In this document: one piece after another, positions 16,766 to 25,900 of the stretch | How positions within the stretch are numbered: position 1 is the first letter of the stretch | Layout: each line of letters opens with the position of its first letter | Source of the DNA: Prevotella sp. | GTDB taxonomy: Bacteria > Bacteroidota > Bacteroidia > Bacteroidales > Bacteroidaceae | Direction of reading: 5' to 3' | DNA length: 64,000 nt | NCBI GenBank assembly: GCA_017934525.1 | Contig: JAGBJJ010000009.1 | Location: forward strand, 19,743-83,742 | Program-made: the position numbers and the translations under genes | The notes under the pieces: generated by a model | What the model saw: only the letters and a program-made list of their open reading frames with translations | Told to the model about the DNA's origin: nothing | Database searches by the model: none

Positions 16766-16946
16766 TTTTTATTTTGTCTAAATAAAAAACGAGTCGGAAA
16801 ACTCTTTTTCCTGTTTGTAATTGCTTGATACATAGTATTTTGAAAACCTGCAACAGGGAGGACAGTCGAAAATTCGTGAAACACCATAAACGCCCATAAA
16901 ATAGTGAGTTACGGAGTTTGTAAACACAGACAATAAAATCGTGCAA

Positions 16947-16978
16947 TTTGCAAGATTAAAAAAAAATTACGAACTTTG
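16947..16978 (+). promoter_or_regulatory. Promoter for dnaA
   Basis: TTTG (16947-16950), 20 nt, then GAACTTTG (16971-16978) followed by CACT. The -7 box is one base off TAnnTTTG. It is 70 nt before the dnaA ATG, within a 283 bp AT-rich gap (16766-17048) that has no other recognisable feature. The same arrangement and near-identical -7 sequence recur at 56102-56133. Confidence 0.65.
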
Positions 16979-17048
16979 CACTCGAATTTGAAAGCAAAAC
17001 AAGACAAAACTTGTAGCTTACTGTTGAAACTATTAATGAACGCCCGCG

Positions 17049-18458
17049 ATGAATCAGAGTCATAAGGCGCTTTGGACTAACTGCCTTCATCTCATCAGGC
17101 AGAACGTCACAGAGCAGATCTTTAAAACGTGGTTCGAGCCCATTGTCTTCGAGAGCTACGACGAAGCGAAGAAGACGGTGCTGGTGCAAGTTCCGAGTCC
17201 GTACATCTACGAGTACTTGGAGCAGTATTACGTGCGTCTGATGGGGTGGGCTCTGACCAATAGTTTCAAGACAAGCGTAAAACTCACCTACAGGCTGGTC
17301 ACCGACATGGAAAACCAGCTGACACAGGATGTGGAGAGTGATTCTGATGTCGATATAGAAGGACCCGCCCCCACCACGCGGGGCAACAAGTCGCCCACCG
17401 TGCTCGATGCCGTGACGCCCCAGAGTCTGAACCCGCAGCTTGACCCGAGGAAAAACTTCGACAACTTCATCGAAGGTGACAGCAACAAGCTGCCGCGCAC
17501 CGTGGGTATCTCAATAGCCGAGCATCCGGGCAAGTCTACTTTCAATCCCTTCTTCATCTTCGGCCCTTCCGGCTGCGGAAAGACCCACCTTGTCAATGCC
17601 ATCGGCGTGCGCTGCAAGAAGCTCTATCCGCAGAAGCGTGTGCTGTACGTCTCGGCACGTCTCTTCCAGGTGCAGTACACCGACGCCGTTAGGCAGAACA
17701 CCACCAACGACTTCATTAATTTCTACCAGACCATCGACGTGCTTATCGTCGACGATATACAGGAGTGGGCCAGTTCACCCAGGACGCTCGACACCTTCTT
17801 CCATATCTTCGATCATCTCTTCCGGCTGGGCAAGCAGATTATTCTGGCCAGCGACCGGCCGCCGGTGGATCTTGCCGGCGTGAAAGACCGTCTGCTGACG
17901 CGTTTCTCCTGCGGACTGATTGCCGAGCTTGAGAAGCCTAACGTGCAGCTGTGCGTCGACATTCTCAACTCGAAGTGCCGTCGCGACGGCCTGAAGATTC
18001 CCGTCGATGTCATCCAGTTTATTGCCCAGACGGCCAATGGCTCCGTGCGCGACCTGGAGGGTGTGGTCAATTCGCTCATGGCCTATAGTATCGTCTATAA
18101 CTCAAACATCGACATGCATCTGGCTGAGCGTGTCATCAAGCGGGCCGTCAAGGTAGACAACCATCCGCTCACCGTCGATGATATTCTCGAAGTGGTGTGC
18201 CGCCACTATGGCGTGAGTCAGCAAAACGTGTTCAGCAAGAGCCGCAAGCGCGACTATGTGCAGGTGCGTCAGGTGTCGATGTATCTGGCACAGAAGTACA
18301 CCAAGATGCCTGCTTCGCGCATCGGCCAGCTTATTGGCGGGCGCGACCACTCCACCGTGCTCCACAGCTGCAGCGCCGTAGAGCAGCGGTTGAAGGTTGA
18401 CAAGGCTTTCTATGAGGAGTTGGGCAGCATTGAGCGCTCCTTCAAGTTGAAGCAGTGA
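17049..18458 (+). CDS. dnaA: Chromosomal replication initiator protein DnaA
   Basis: This 469-residue AAA+ ATPase binds DnaA boxes and melts the replication origin. Domain I starts LWTNCLHLIRQNVTEQIFKT. Domain II is a variable linker (about 95-140). Domain III has Walker A FGPSGCGKTH (about 172-180) and Walker B VLIVDDIQEW. Domain IV ends with the DNA-binding signature IGGRDHSTVLHSCSAVEQ. It is full length. Flanking intergenic sequences show no cluster of TTATCCACA-type boxes, so the origin may lie elsewhere, as is common in Bacteroidales. Confidence 0.98.
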   Translation: MNQSHKALWTNCLHLIRQNVTEQIFKTWFEPIVFESYDEAKKTVLVQVPSPYIYEYLEQYYVRLMGWALTNSFKTSVKLTYRLVTDMENQLTQDVESDSDVDIEGPAPTTRGNKSPTVLDAVTPQSLNPQLDPRKNFDNFIEGDSNKLPRTVGISIAEHPGKSTFNPFFIFGPSGCGKTHLVNAIGVRCKKLYPQKRVLYVSARLFQVQYTDAVRQNTTNDFINFYQTIDVLIVDDIQEWASSPRTLDTFFHIFDHLFRLGKQIILASDRPPVDLAGVKDRLLTRFSCGLIAELEKPNVQLCVDILNSKCRRDGLKIPVDVIQFIAQTANGSVRDLEGVVNSLMAYSIVYNSNIDMHLAERVIKRAVKVDNHPLTVDDILEVVCRHYGVSQQNVFSKSRKRDYVQVRQVSMYLAQKYTKMPASRIGQLIGGRDHSTVLHSCSAVEQRLKVDKAFYEELGSIERSFKLKQ

Positions 18459-18529
18459 GCAGGCCATCCGCCACTCGCTGCTTTTGTTTTTTTTATCATG
18501 GTGCTTAACGTAATTTAACCTGGCAGTCA

Positions 18530-18560
18530 TTGTTTATTTGTGATACTTTCGCTACTTTTG
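18530..18560 (+). promoter_or_regulatory. Promoter for the secreted protein at 18650
   Basis: TTG (18530-18532), 20 nt, then TACTTTTG (18553-18560) followed by CATC. The -7 box fits TAnnTTTG. A leader of about 80 nt precedes the chosen ATG. Confidence 0.6.
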
Positions 18561-18649
18561 CATCAGAAAAAACATGTGCCTCGTCTTTAGAGCAGAAGAG
18601 GGCGGGGCATTTTGCAAATGTCTTAGTTGAATCAAATAATTGTATTTAT

Positions 18650-19897
18650 ATGAGAGAAAGACTACTTTCTACACTTTGCGTTTTGTTTGCCGCCTGCAGT
18701 GTGGCAATGGCTGACGTGTTTCACGTAAACGATGTGAAAATCAGAAAAGGCAGGTTGGGCGAGTTGGCCATACAGCTGACGCTTCCCACCGATGCCCGCT
18801 ATAGAGGCTTCCAGTTTGACCTTAGCCTGCCCCAAGGCTTCAGTGTGAAGGCCGATAACAACCAAGAGCCAGGCTTCACCTTAGGAGATGGCTTCGGGGA
18901 TATCATAGGCAGCTCCAATTATACTGAGAGCGACAACCACGGCGTGGCGCGCTATCTGTTCTATTATATGTCAGTCAGCGAGGAGAGCGGCTTCCTCCCC
19001 GACGGCAGTGTGCTGACGTTGCCCTTGCAGGTGGATGCATCTGTCGAGGAAGGGCAGTATCAGGCCACGCTGCATGATATTGCTTTCTCGCAGCCTGTAG
19101 CCGGAAGCAGTGAAGTAAAGTCGGTCAGTGCCGATGACATCACGTTCAATCTGGAAGTCGTGTCCGACATTCTGATGCTCAGTGAAGACGACGTCATGCC
19201 GCCGGCAGCTACCAATGAGAAAGAGAACATCATAGTGAAACGCACCGTCAAGGTCGGTGAATGGAGCACGCTCTGCCTGCCTTTCGACATGACGGGCGAG
19301 CAACTGGCCGACGCCTTCGGCAGCGATGCTATGCTGGCTTACTTCAGAAGCTATAGTATGGATGAGAATACCAGCACCATCAACGTAAACTTCGAGACGG
19401 TAGACCTCTCGGACGGTCTGGTGGCCAACTATCCCTACATTGTGAAGACATCGGCCGACGTGAGCGAATTCTCGCTGATGGCCGTCTACGAGCCCGACGA
19501 GAGCAATGCCGTGGCAATTTACGAGACAGGCAGCGGACCCAGAAAGACCCTGATGGGCTCCTTCTTCGGCACATTGAGAGCCGGCACGATGGTGCCCGAG
19601 GGTGCTCTCTTCATCAGCGACAACCTGTTCTGGTATTCTGTGGGTAAAACGTCAATCAAGGCTTTCCGTGCCTACCTCGATCTGACTGACAAACTTGATT
19701 TGACTGATGACAGCGCCGCATCGAACGTGAAACTGGTGGTAGATGGCGATGTGACTACAGGCATCGGGTTGGCAGCAGTTGGTCAGCGTGCGGCGGGTCA
19801 TAGCATGGGCGTATTCGATCTGCAGGGACGCCGCGTTGATGTCGTCTCGCAGAAAGGCATCTATGTGAAGGACGGCAAGAAGGTGATAGTGAAATAA
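18650..19897 (+). CDS. Secreted protein with cohesin-like beta-sandwich and C-terminal sorting-like tail
   Basis: This is a 415-residue exported protein of unassigned function. The start at 18650 gives a proper signal peptide (LLSTLCVLFAACSVAMA); the longer frame from 18530 would begin inside the promoter. Residues about 20-160 (DVFHVNDVKIRKGRLGELAI, then YRGFQFDLSLPQGF) look like a cohesin- or carbohydrate-module-type sandwich. The middle, from VGEWSTLCLPFDMTGEQL, is a motif frequent in Prevotella surface proteins. The tail VFDLQGRRV followed by GIYVKDGKKVIVK matches the tail of the M6 protease. The small acidic gene behind it is probably cotranscribed. Confidence 0.75.
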   Translation: MRERLLSTLCVLFAACSVAMADVFHVNDVKIRKGRLGELAIQLTLPTDARYRGFQFDLSLPQGFSVKADNNQEPGFTLGDGFGDIIGSSNYTESDNHGVARYLFYYMSVSEESGFLPDGSVLTLPLQVDASVEEGQYQATLHDIAFSQPVAGSSEVKSVSADDITFNLEVVSDILMLSEDDVMPPAATNEKENIIVKRTVKVGEWSTLCLPFDMTGEQLADAFGSDAMLAYFRSYSMDENTSTINVNFETVDLSDGLVANYPYIVKTSADVSEFSLMAVYEPDESNAVAIYETGSGPRKTLMGSFFGTLRAGTMVPEGALFISDNLFWYSVGKTSIKAFRAYLDLTDKLDLTDDSAASNVKLVVDGDVTTGIGLAAVGQRAAGHSMGVFDLQGRRVDVVSQKGIYVKDGKKVIVK

Positions 19898-19926
19898 AAG
19901 GTTATCAAAAGTATAAAAATCAGAAT

Positions 19927-20115
19927 ATGAGAAAAGAATATTTAATCCCTGCTACTGCCATTGCAACAACCGAGATTCAGCCCCTGCTGAGGGGGTCTGT
20001 GAGATCTGACATAGGCATTGATTATGGCGGTGTAGATGAAGAAGGCACGAAAGAGCCTGCCTCGCGTCAGCACAAGAGCGTGTGGGACGACGAGGACGAG
20101 GAAGACCAGTATTGA
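19927..20115 (+). CDS. Small acidic protein, 62 residues
   Basis: A short frame begins 29 nt after the previous stop and encodes MRKEYLIPATAIATTEIQPL, then a glycine- and aspartate-rich end finishing SVWDDEDEEDQY. Small proteins with this plan (K/R start, a 'P-x-x-x-x-x-E' segment, acidic tail) are common behind secreted-protein genes in Prevotella, which is why I think it is real. It has no signal peptide or membrane segment, and its function is unknown. Weak coding evidence beyond this keeps confidence moderate. Confidence 0.6.
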   Translation: MRKEYLIPATAIATTEIQPLLRGSVRSDIGIDYGGVDEEGTKEPASRQHKSVWDDEDEEDQY

Positions 20116-20291
20116 TACAGCAGCAGACTGCTGAAGAGTGGGGAATGAGAAGCGCGGATTGCCGTTTGTCGTTCCTCACTTTTTTTTCGTGCATCCTCTT
20201 GTCCTTTTTCCTGTTTCCCCCATTCTTTCAGAAAAAAAACTTTGGTTGCCCGTGCAAGATTTTGTAACTATGCAGTTGATAAAAGAAAGAC

Positions 20292-20897
20292 ATGATGAAA
20301 AAAAACAACGACACAACTATGAGACGACCAATACAATTCGTGTGGCTGCTGGTAGCCTTCGTGCTCGGGAGCTGCGCTGTTGACGACGGTGACACGGGCG
20401 CATCCCCCGGTCCCTTCGGAGAAAGCATACTCCCTGCAACATATCTTTGCCAGTGGGATGCCGATGGCGCCGGCAGCTCTACAGTGACGTTGAGCGGCAA
20501 CAGTCTCGTCATAGCCAATCCGCCCGAAGCCTACTGGGCGTCGCTGGCCGGCTGTTACTACCAGTCCGCTGCCGGCGAAGAGCATCGTCTCTGTTTCCAG
20601 CTTACCCATGTGGGCTACTCGTCGCAGTCGAACGTCTACAACCTTTCCTCTGAGCCGTATGACAGTCATGGCGCTCCTTATGCCGTCAGCGTCGCAACGA
20701 CGGAAGACGACGGGCAGCAGCACCGTATGACACTCGGTGTAAGTGCCGACAGCAAACTGCTGGTCAACAAATACAACGGTACGATGGCGCTTTACCTGCG
20801 CCTGCTGTCGCTGAGCATCGACGGAGAGGAAGCTGTGCGCTTCGGCGCCGACGGGTTGCTGATGATGCTCAGCAGCACAGGCGGCAACCACGACTGA
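20292..20897 (+). CDS. Hypothetical lipoprotein upstream of the ECF sigma operon
   Basis: This is a 201-residue lipoprotein with lipobox VLGSC near residue 28. ATGs at 20292, 20295 and 20319 are all possible starts, and the last gives the most ordinary signal peptide. The mature part is a beta-rich domain (SSTVTLSGNSLVIANPPEAY, then LCFQLTHVGYSS) that I do not recognise. It ends 25 nt before the ECF sigma gene and points the same way, so it may be the first gene of that operon and a possible envelope partner of the sensor. Confidence 0.75.
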   Translation: MMKKNNDTTMRRPIQFVWLLVAFVLGSCAVDDGDTGASPGPFGESILPATYLCQWDADGAGSSTVTLSGNSLVIANPPEAYWASLAGCYYQSAAGEEHRLCFQLTHVGYSSQSNVYNLSSEPYDSHGAPYAVSVATTEDDGQQHRMTLGVSADSKLLVNKYNGTMALYLRLLSLSIDGEEAVRFGADGLLMMLSSTGGNHD

Positions 20898-20922
20898 CCA
20901 GTTCACTGACACATCATCGAGA

Positions 20923-21471
20923 ATGGCCGAAGAACAGCTGATCAAACGCATTCACCAGGGCGACCGCAGGGCTCAGCGTGAGCTCTATGATGCCTATGCC
21001 GGCATGGCGATGGCCACGGCCATGCGTTATGTGGCCGACCGTGACGCTGCGTGCGACGTGCTGCAAGAGTCGTTTTGCAAGATTTTCACCACCATCGGCC
21101 GCTTCGAGTATCGCGGCGAGGGCTCGCTCAAGGGCTGGGTGATGCGGGTGGTGAGCAACGAGGCCATCGACTGGCTGAAGCGCCGCCATCGGCTGCAGCC
21201 CATGACGCTCGACGATGTCCCCGAGCTTGACAGTATGACTGACGAAGCACCCGATGTGGGCAGCGTGACGATGGAGACCCTGCAGCAAATGATAGAGCAG
21301 TTGCCCGACGGCTATCGCACCGTGTTCTGTCTTTACGTTCTCGACCGTCTGAGCCACAGGGAAATAGCCCGTCTGCTCGACATTAAAGAAAACACCTCCG
21401 CCTCGCAGCTGCTACGTGCCAAGCGGATGCTCGCCCGAATGATTAACGACTATAAACGCCACCAGATATGA
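20923..21471 (+). CDS. ECF-type RNA polymerase sigma factor
   Basis: This 182-residue group 4 sigma factor has region 2 (QRELYDAYAGMAMATAMRYV, DVLQESFCKIF, LKGWVMRVVSNEAIDWLKRR) and region 4 (LPDGYRTVFCLYVLDRLSH, then REIARLLDIKENTSASQL with the helix-turn-helix). It redirects RNA polymerase to a regulon under control of an anti-sigma factor. The next gene overlaps its stop (ATGA), encodes a membrane protein with a cytoplasmic N-terminus, and is the obvious anti-sigma partner. No own-promoter motif is evident in front of it. Confidence 0.95.
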   Translation: MAEEQLIKRIHQGDRRAQRELYDAYAGMAMATAMRYVADRDAACDVLQESFCKIFTTIGRFEYRGEGSLKGWVMRVVSNEAIDWLKRRHRLQPMTLDDVPELDSMTDEAPDVGSVTMETLQQMIEQLPDGYRTVFCLYVLDRLSHREIARLLDIKENTSASQLLRAKRMLARMINDYKRHQI

Positions 21472-22670
21472 TGCAACAAGACTGGACCGAACAGCTACGA
21501 TCGCGGCTCGACTCCTATGAGGAGCCGGTGCCGGAGCGCGTGTGGGACGAGACGATTCGCCGCTCGCGCGACAAGGCCCGCCAGGTGGCTCTGCGCCGCT
21601 GGGTGGCCGGTGTGGCGGCCGCTGTGCTCCTGCTGGCAGGCAGTTTCATTGTCTGGCAGGATGGTAACAAGCCACAGCCTGAGGCTGACCTTAGGCGTGG
21701 CACAATCAAGTCTGCTGGTATCGCAGAGCACAATGCTTACCAGGCGAATGATGCCACGTCGCATGCCGCCGCAGCTCATGCCGTGCTTTCCAGACGCCCG
21801 CAGCCTGCCAACCTGCAGGCGACTGCGTCCGTGCCGGCCGACACGGTTCGGTTGGTGCTGCAGGAAATGGCGCAGGAAGTGCTGCAGAATGTGGCGCAGG
21901 AAGTGGCGCATGATGTTCGGGCCGACACTATTGACCCGACGATTGCTGACGCCGCCGCGCCAGCCGCCATCAGCGCCAGCCGCCAGCGTGACCAGCAACA
22001 AGGGGCGCAGCTCCCATATCATCGCGGCGGCCATAGTAGTCCGCGGCAGCTGACGTTCTCGCTGCGCACGTCGAACCTGTTAGCCTCTGGCGGCACCACC
22101 ACGCTCACTCCCATGCAAATGAGTCGCAATTATATGGGAGCCGCCAGCGAAGCCTTCTCGCGCCAGTCGCCGATGTATCTGGTGGGCTACGACGAAGAGG
22201 CCCACCACCGTCTGCCCATAATGTTCGGCATGTCGGTCAGCATGCCGCTGAGCAGCCGTTGGTGGCTGGAAACGGGCCTTAGCTACACCCGTCTGTGGTC
22301 TACCTTCACCCACCGCTATGCAGCCATTGTGCAGGTCGACGACCAGCACCTCTGCTATGTGGGCCTGCCCGTTGCCGCAGGCTACAGCTTCTGGCAGACG
22401 CCACGCCTCAGCGCCTATGCCACGGCAGGCGTAGCGGCCGACTGGTGTGTGTCGGCCACCATCACATCGGGCAGCATCCGTCGCGACCGCGTGCAGCTGT
22501 CGGCCTCGGTCGGTGTTGGTCTGCAGTATCGTTTGCTGTCCTCACTGGGTGTCTATGTGCAGCCGTCGATGCGCTATTATCCCGACAATGGCAGTGCTCT
22601 GCAGAATGTCTACAAGGAGAGCCCCGTCCAGCTGGACCTCCAGTTGGGCTTGCGGTATACGTTGAAGTAA
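21468..22670 (+). CDS. Probable dual-membrane-spanning anti-sigma factor (cytoplasmic helix, inner-membrane helix, periplasmic linker, outer-membrane barrel)
   Basis: This 400-residue protein has an unusual order of parts. Residues 1-42 are charged and helical (TEQLRSRLDSYEEPVPERVW), like short anti-sigma domains. Residues about 43-64 form one transmembrane helix (WVAGVAAAVLLLAGSFIVW). Residues about 65-200 are Ala/Gln/Pro-rich low-complexity sequence long enough to cross the periplasm. Residues about 215-400 are a beta-barrel: alternating strands such as WWLETGLSYTRLWSTF and VQLSASVGVGLQYRL, ending in LGLRYTLK, an outer-membrane strand signature. The same plan has been described for anti-sigma factors of Bacteroides thetaiotaomicron that affect vesiculation. 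The ATGA overlap with the sigma gene supports the pairing. Its direct role is inference. Confidence 0.8.
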   Translation: MMQQDWTEQLRSRLDSYEEPVPERVWDETIRRSRDKARQVALRRWVAGVAAAVLLLAGSFIVWQDGNKPQPEADLRRGTIKSAGIAEHNAYQANDATSHAAAAHAVLSRRPQPANLQATASVPADTVRLVLQEMAQEVLQNVAQEVAHDVRADTIDPTIADAAAPAAISASRQRDQQQGAQLPYHRGGHSSPRQLTFSLRTSNLLASGGTTTLTPMQMSRNYMGAASEAFSRQSPMYLVGYDEEAHHRLPIMFGMSVSMPLSSRWWLETGLSYTRLWSTFTHRYAAIVQVDDQHLCYVGLPVAAGYSFWQTPRLSAYATAGVAADWCVSATITSGSIRRDRVQLSASVGVGLQYRLLSSLGVYVQPSMRYYPDNGSALQNVYKESPVQLDLQLGLRYTLK

Positions 22671-22756
22671 CGAGTATAGGGTGTTGTATCTTGAATTATT
22701 CCCGTCTCCTTGCGATTAAGCGTCGGGAAATGATTTCTCGTGGGAACAAACGACGG

Positions 22757-22778
22757 TGCCTGAAAAAGGCATTTTTTT
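22757..22778 (+). terminator. Rho-independent terminator after the sigma operon
   Basis: Stem TGCCT / AGGCA with a GAAAA loop is followed by seven T residues, about 87 nt after the stop codon. Confidence 0.75.
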
Positions 22779-22843
22779 ATTGTTGAAATCAAAAACATCA
22801 AATGATTTAGCAAAAAACGATGGTCAGGGAGAGATAAAACCGC

Positions 22844-22851
22844 TAACTTTG
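22844..22851 (+). promoter_or_regulatory. -7 box for the PL11 fusion gene
   Basis: TAACTTTG followed by CACA matches TAnnTTTG. The ATG is 87 nt downstream, leaving a long leader that contains the 16-nt repeats at 22876-22923. Confidence 0.7.
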
Positions 22852-22875
22852 CACACAAATGCTAACTACTAAACA

Positions 22876-22923
22876 ACTAAGATGTAACCAAACTAAGATA
22901 CAGCTAAACTAAGACACAACCAT
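22876..22923 (+). repeat. Three tandem 16-nt repeats in the 5' leader
   Basis: Units begin ACTAAG at 22876, 22892 and 22908, exactly 16 nt apart, with diverged second halves. They lie in the untranslated leader of the PL11 fusion gene. A single ACTAAGACA copy also occurs in the leader of the FAS1 gene (32745). Confidence 0.7.
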
Positions 22924-22938
22924 TTTTTTAAAAAGACG

Positions 22939-25900
22939 ATGAAGAAGTTTGTCCTACTGACTATGGCGGGAGTGATGGCCGTATGTGCTCAGGCGCAGCG
23001 TGTCACCGACCGTCTTGACCGTGGCCTTGTGGCTGTGCCCGCCATCAGTGGCGGTGGCAATCTTGTGACGTGGCGCATGTTCGGCGAAGAATACTACGAC
23101 ACGCAGTACAACCTCTATCGCGACGGCATGAAGATAGCCGGGCCTCTGAAGAAGACAAACTATCAAGACACCAGTGGCTCGAGCTCTGCCACCTATCAGG
23201 TGGAGTCTGTGGTGAGAGGAGTGCCCCAAGAGATGTCACCCTCGGTGAAAGCCTGGCCGCAGCAGTATATGGAGGTGAAAGTACAGCCTGTAGTGAATCG
23301 TGCGGGGCAGACTATGCCCGACGCCGTGACCAACGGTGCCCAGAACACAGTGGCAGGCTACACACTCAACGATGTCAGCCTGGCTGATGTCGATGGCGAC
23401 GGCGTCTGCGAGTTCCTCGTGAAGCGCAAAAACGAGCAAGGCAACATCTCGCTGACGTCGAACACAACCGATTTCAACCTCTACGAATGCTATAAGACTG
23501 ATGGCACCCGTCTGTGGTGGATTGACCTGGGGCCCAATATGATGGCCGGTCCCGACGAGCAGTGGGACATGATAGGATTCGACTGGGATGAGGACGGGCG
23601 CGCCGAGGTGCTTATGCGCGGTGCCGACAATATGATTATCCACACAGCCAGCGGCATGACCATTAATATTGGCGACATGAGCTACGACAATGGGGCAGGT
23701 GGCACGTCGCGGCCTGAATATACCCACACCGGAGCTGAGTATCTGCTTTATTTAGACGGTCAGACGGGCATGCCTTACGGTTTTGTGCCCACCGAGGGCG
23801 CCAGCGTACAGACATTCACTCCCATGCCCTACCCCCTGCCGCGCTACGAGCAGGGTGAGAGCGACTATGCCTCCGTTTGGGGGCAGGCCGACACCGGCCA
23901 CCGTTCGTCGAAGCACTACTTCGGCGCACCTTATCTTGACGGTCGTCATGCCAGCATCTTCCTGGGGCGAGGATGCTACACACGTCATAAGATGTGTGCG
24001 CTCGATGTGGATCCTGACACCCACGAGCTGACGCAGCGATGGCGCTGGAACTGCTACGACAGCCGCTCGCCGTGGTTTGGCAACGGATTCCATAACTTTG
24101 CCATTGCCGATGTCGACATGGACGGGCGCGATGAAATCGTGTTCGGCTCAATGGTCATCGACGACACTGGCTACGGGCTCGCCACCACTGGCCTCGGCCA
24201 TGGCGACGCTCAGCATTGCGGCGACCTCGATCCCTATCGTTGGGGACTGGAGCAGTTCACCTGCCAAGAGGGCTCAGAAGGCAACAGCTATTGGAGTGCC
24301 ACGACGGGCAACATGTACTATCGGAAGAGCGATGGCGGCGATGACGGCCGCGCATTGGCAGGTAACTTCACCAACGATGTGCCTGGAGGGCAGGGCCGCA
24401 CGGTGTCGTCGGGCATCATAGGCTTGTCGAGCGACAAAGTAATCTACAGCAACGGTGACAGCTATATGGCATGGGGCGACCTCAACAACCGCATCTACTG
24501 GGACGGCGACTTGCTCGACGAGATATTAAACAGCCCTGGTGTGCAGCGCAGTGCAAAAATCACTAAGTGGGGCAACGGCCGTCTGCTCTTCACCAACTCC
24601 TCGGGGCAATACACCCCCGTAGGCATACTCAACAACTCGACAAAGAACAACCCCAGCGCTCAGGGCGACATACTGGGCGATTGGCGTGAGGAGCTGGTGT
24701 TGCGCAGCCCAGACAACAAGTCGCTCTTCATCATCACCACCAACTATCCCACCGACTATGGCATCTATACGCTGTGGCATGACCATGAGTATCGCAACGG
24801 CATGGCCTGGCAGAGCGTGGGCTACAACCAGCCACCCCATGTGAGCTATTTCCTTGGCGAACTGGAAGGCATCACCGTAGCTCCGCCCCCACTGATGCTG
24901 CGCGGGCGCACCGAGGTGCCTGGCGGGTCGACCATCGTCACTACCGACGACCATTTGCTCATCAGCGGCTATCAGGACCTTACCTTCAGCGTGGCCGACG
25001 GTGCCGCTCCCTACATGCTTACCGTCAACACCCCCGCCTGGGTGCAGGGCTCGGGCGACAGGCAGGCCACCAGCTCAACGCCGAAGTCGCCCGAACGAAC
25101 CATCATCAACTATAAACATACGCTCACCGGCGGTGCCTTCAGCGGCAGCATGCGGTTGGTGAAGCAGGGCGAGGGGGCGCTCGTCTTGCCAAATGTCAGT
25201 CAGACCTACACCGGGCCGACCGACGTGTGGAACGGCACGCTGCAGTTCGACGGCACCATGGAGTGCAGCCGCGTGTGGCTCAACCGCCACACAGCGCTCG
25301 AAAGCCACGGCGGCCACTTCATGGGTGGTCTGCAGGCCGACTATAATGCCGCCATTTACCCTGGCGGCCGAGACCATGTGGGCAACATCAGTGTGTCGCA
25401 GCTCGACCTGAGGTTCGGGTCGCGCGTGGTGTTCGACATCGACGGCTGTCAGACCGACCAGCTCCATGCCGAGAAACTTATTGTAGAGGTGAAAAACTGG
25501 GACAACGGTCCGAAATACAAAACGCCCGTCTTCGAGTTTCGCGAAGCCCGCGACCTCGACGAAGGCATCTACGTGCTGGGCAGAATCGACACGCTTGTAG
25601 GCTCGCCCTCCAGCATCCTCATCGAGGGTCTGGGCAATCAGCGCTATTATCTGGACTATGCCGACGGGCAGTTGAGGCTCGTGGTGGAAAACTTCCGCGA
25701 CAACACCACGGTCGTGTGGAACGGCAGCGTGGACAACAATACATGGGATTTGGGCGAATCACGCAACTTCCTTAACGACGGCCAGCCTGACTATGCCGCT
25801 TCGGGCGACGACATCATCTTCGATGACCAGGCACAGCTCACCACTGTGGTCGTAAAGGGAGCTGTCAGACCGCACTCCATCACCTTCAGCAATGAAACCA

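Noticed and set aside
16766-17048. Replication origin beside dnaA
   Set aside because: The gap is AT-rich but I find no cluster of TTATCCACA-type boxes on either strand.
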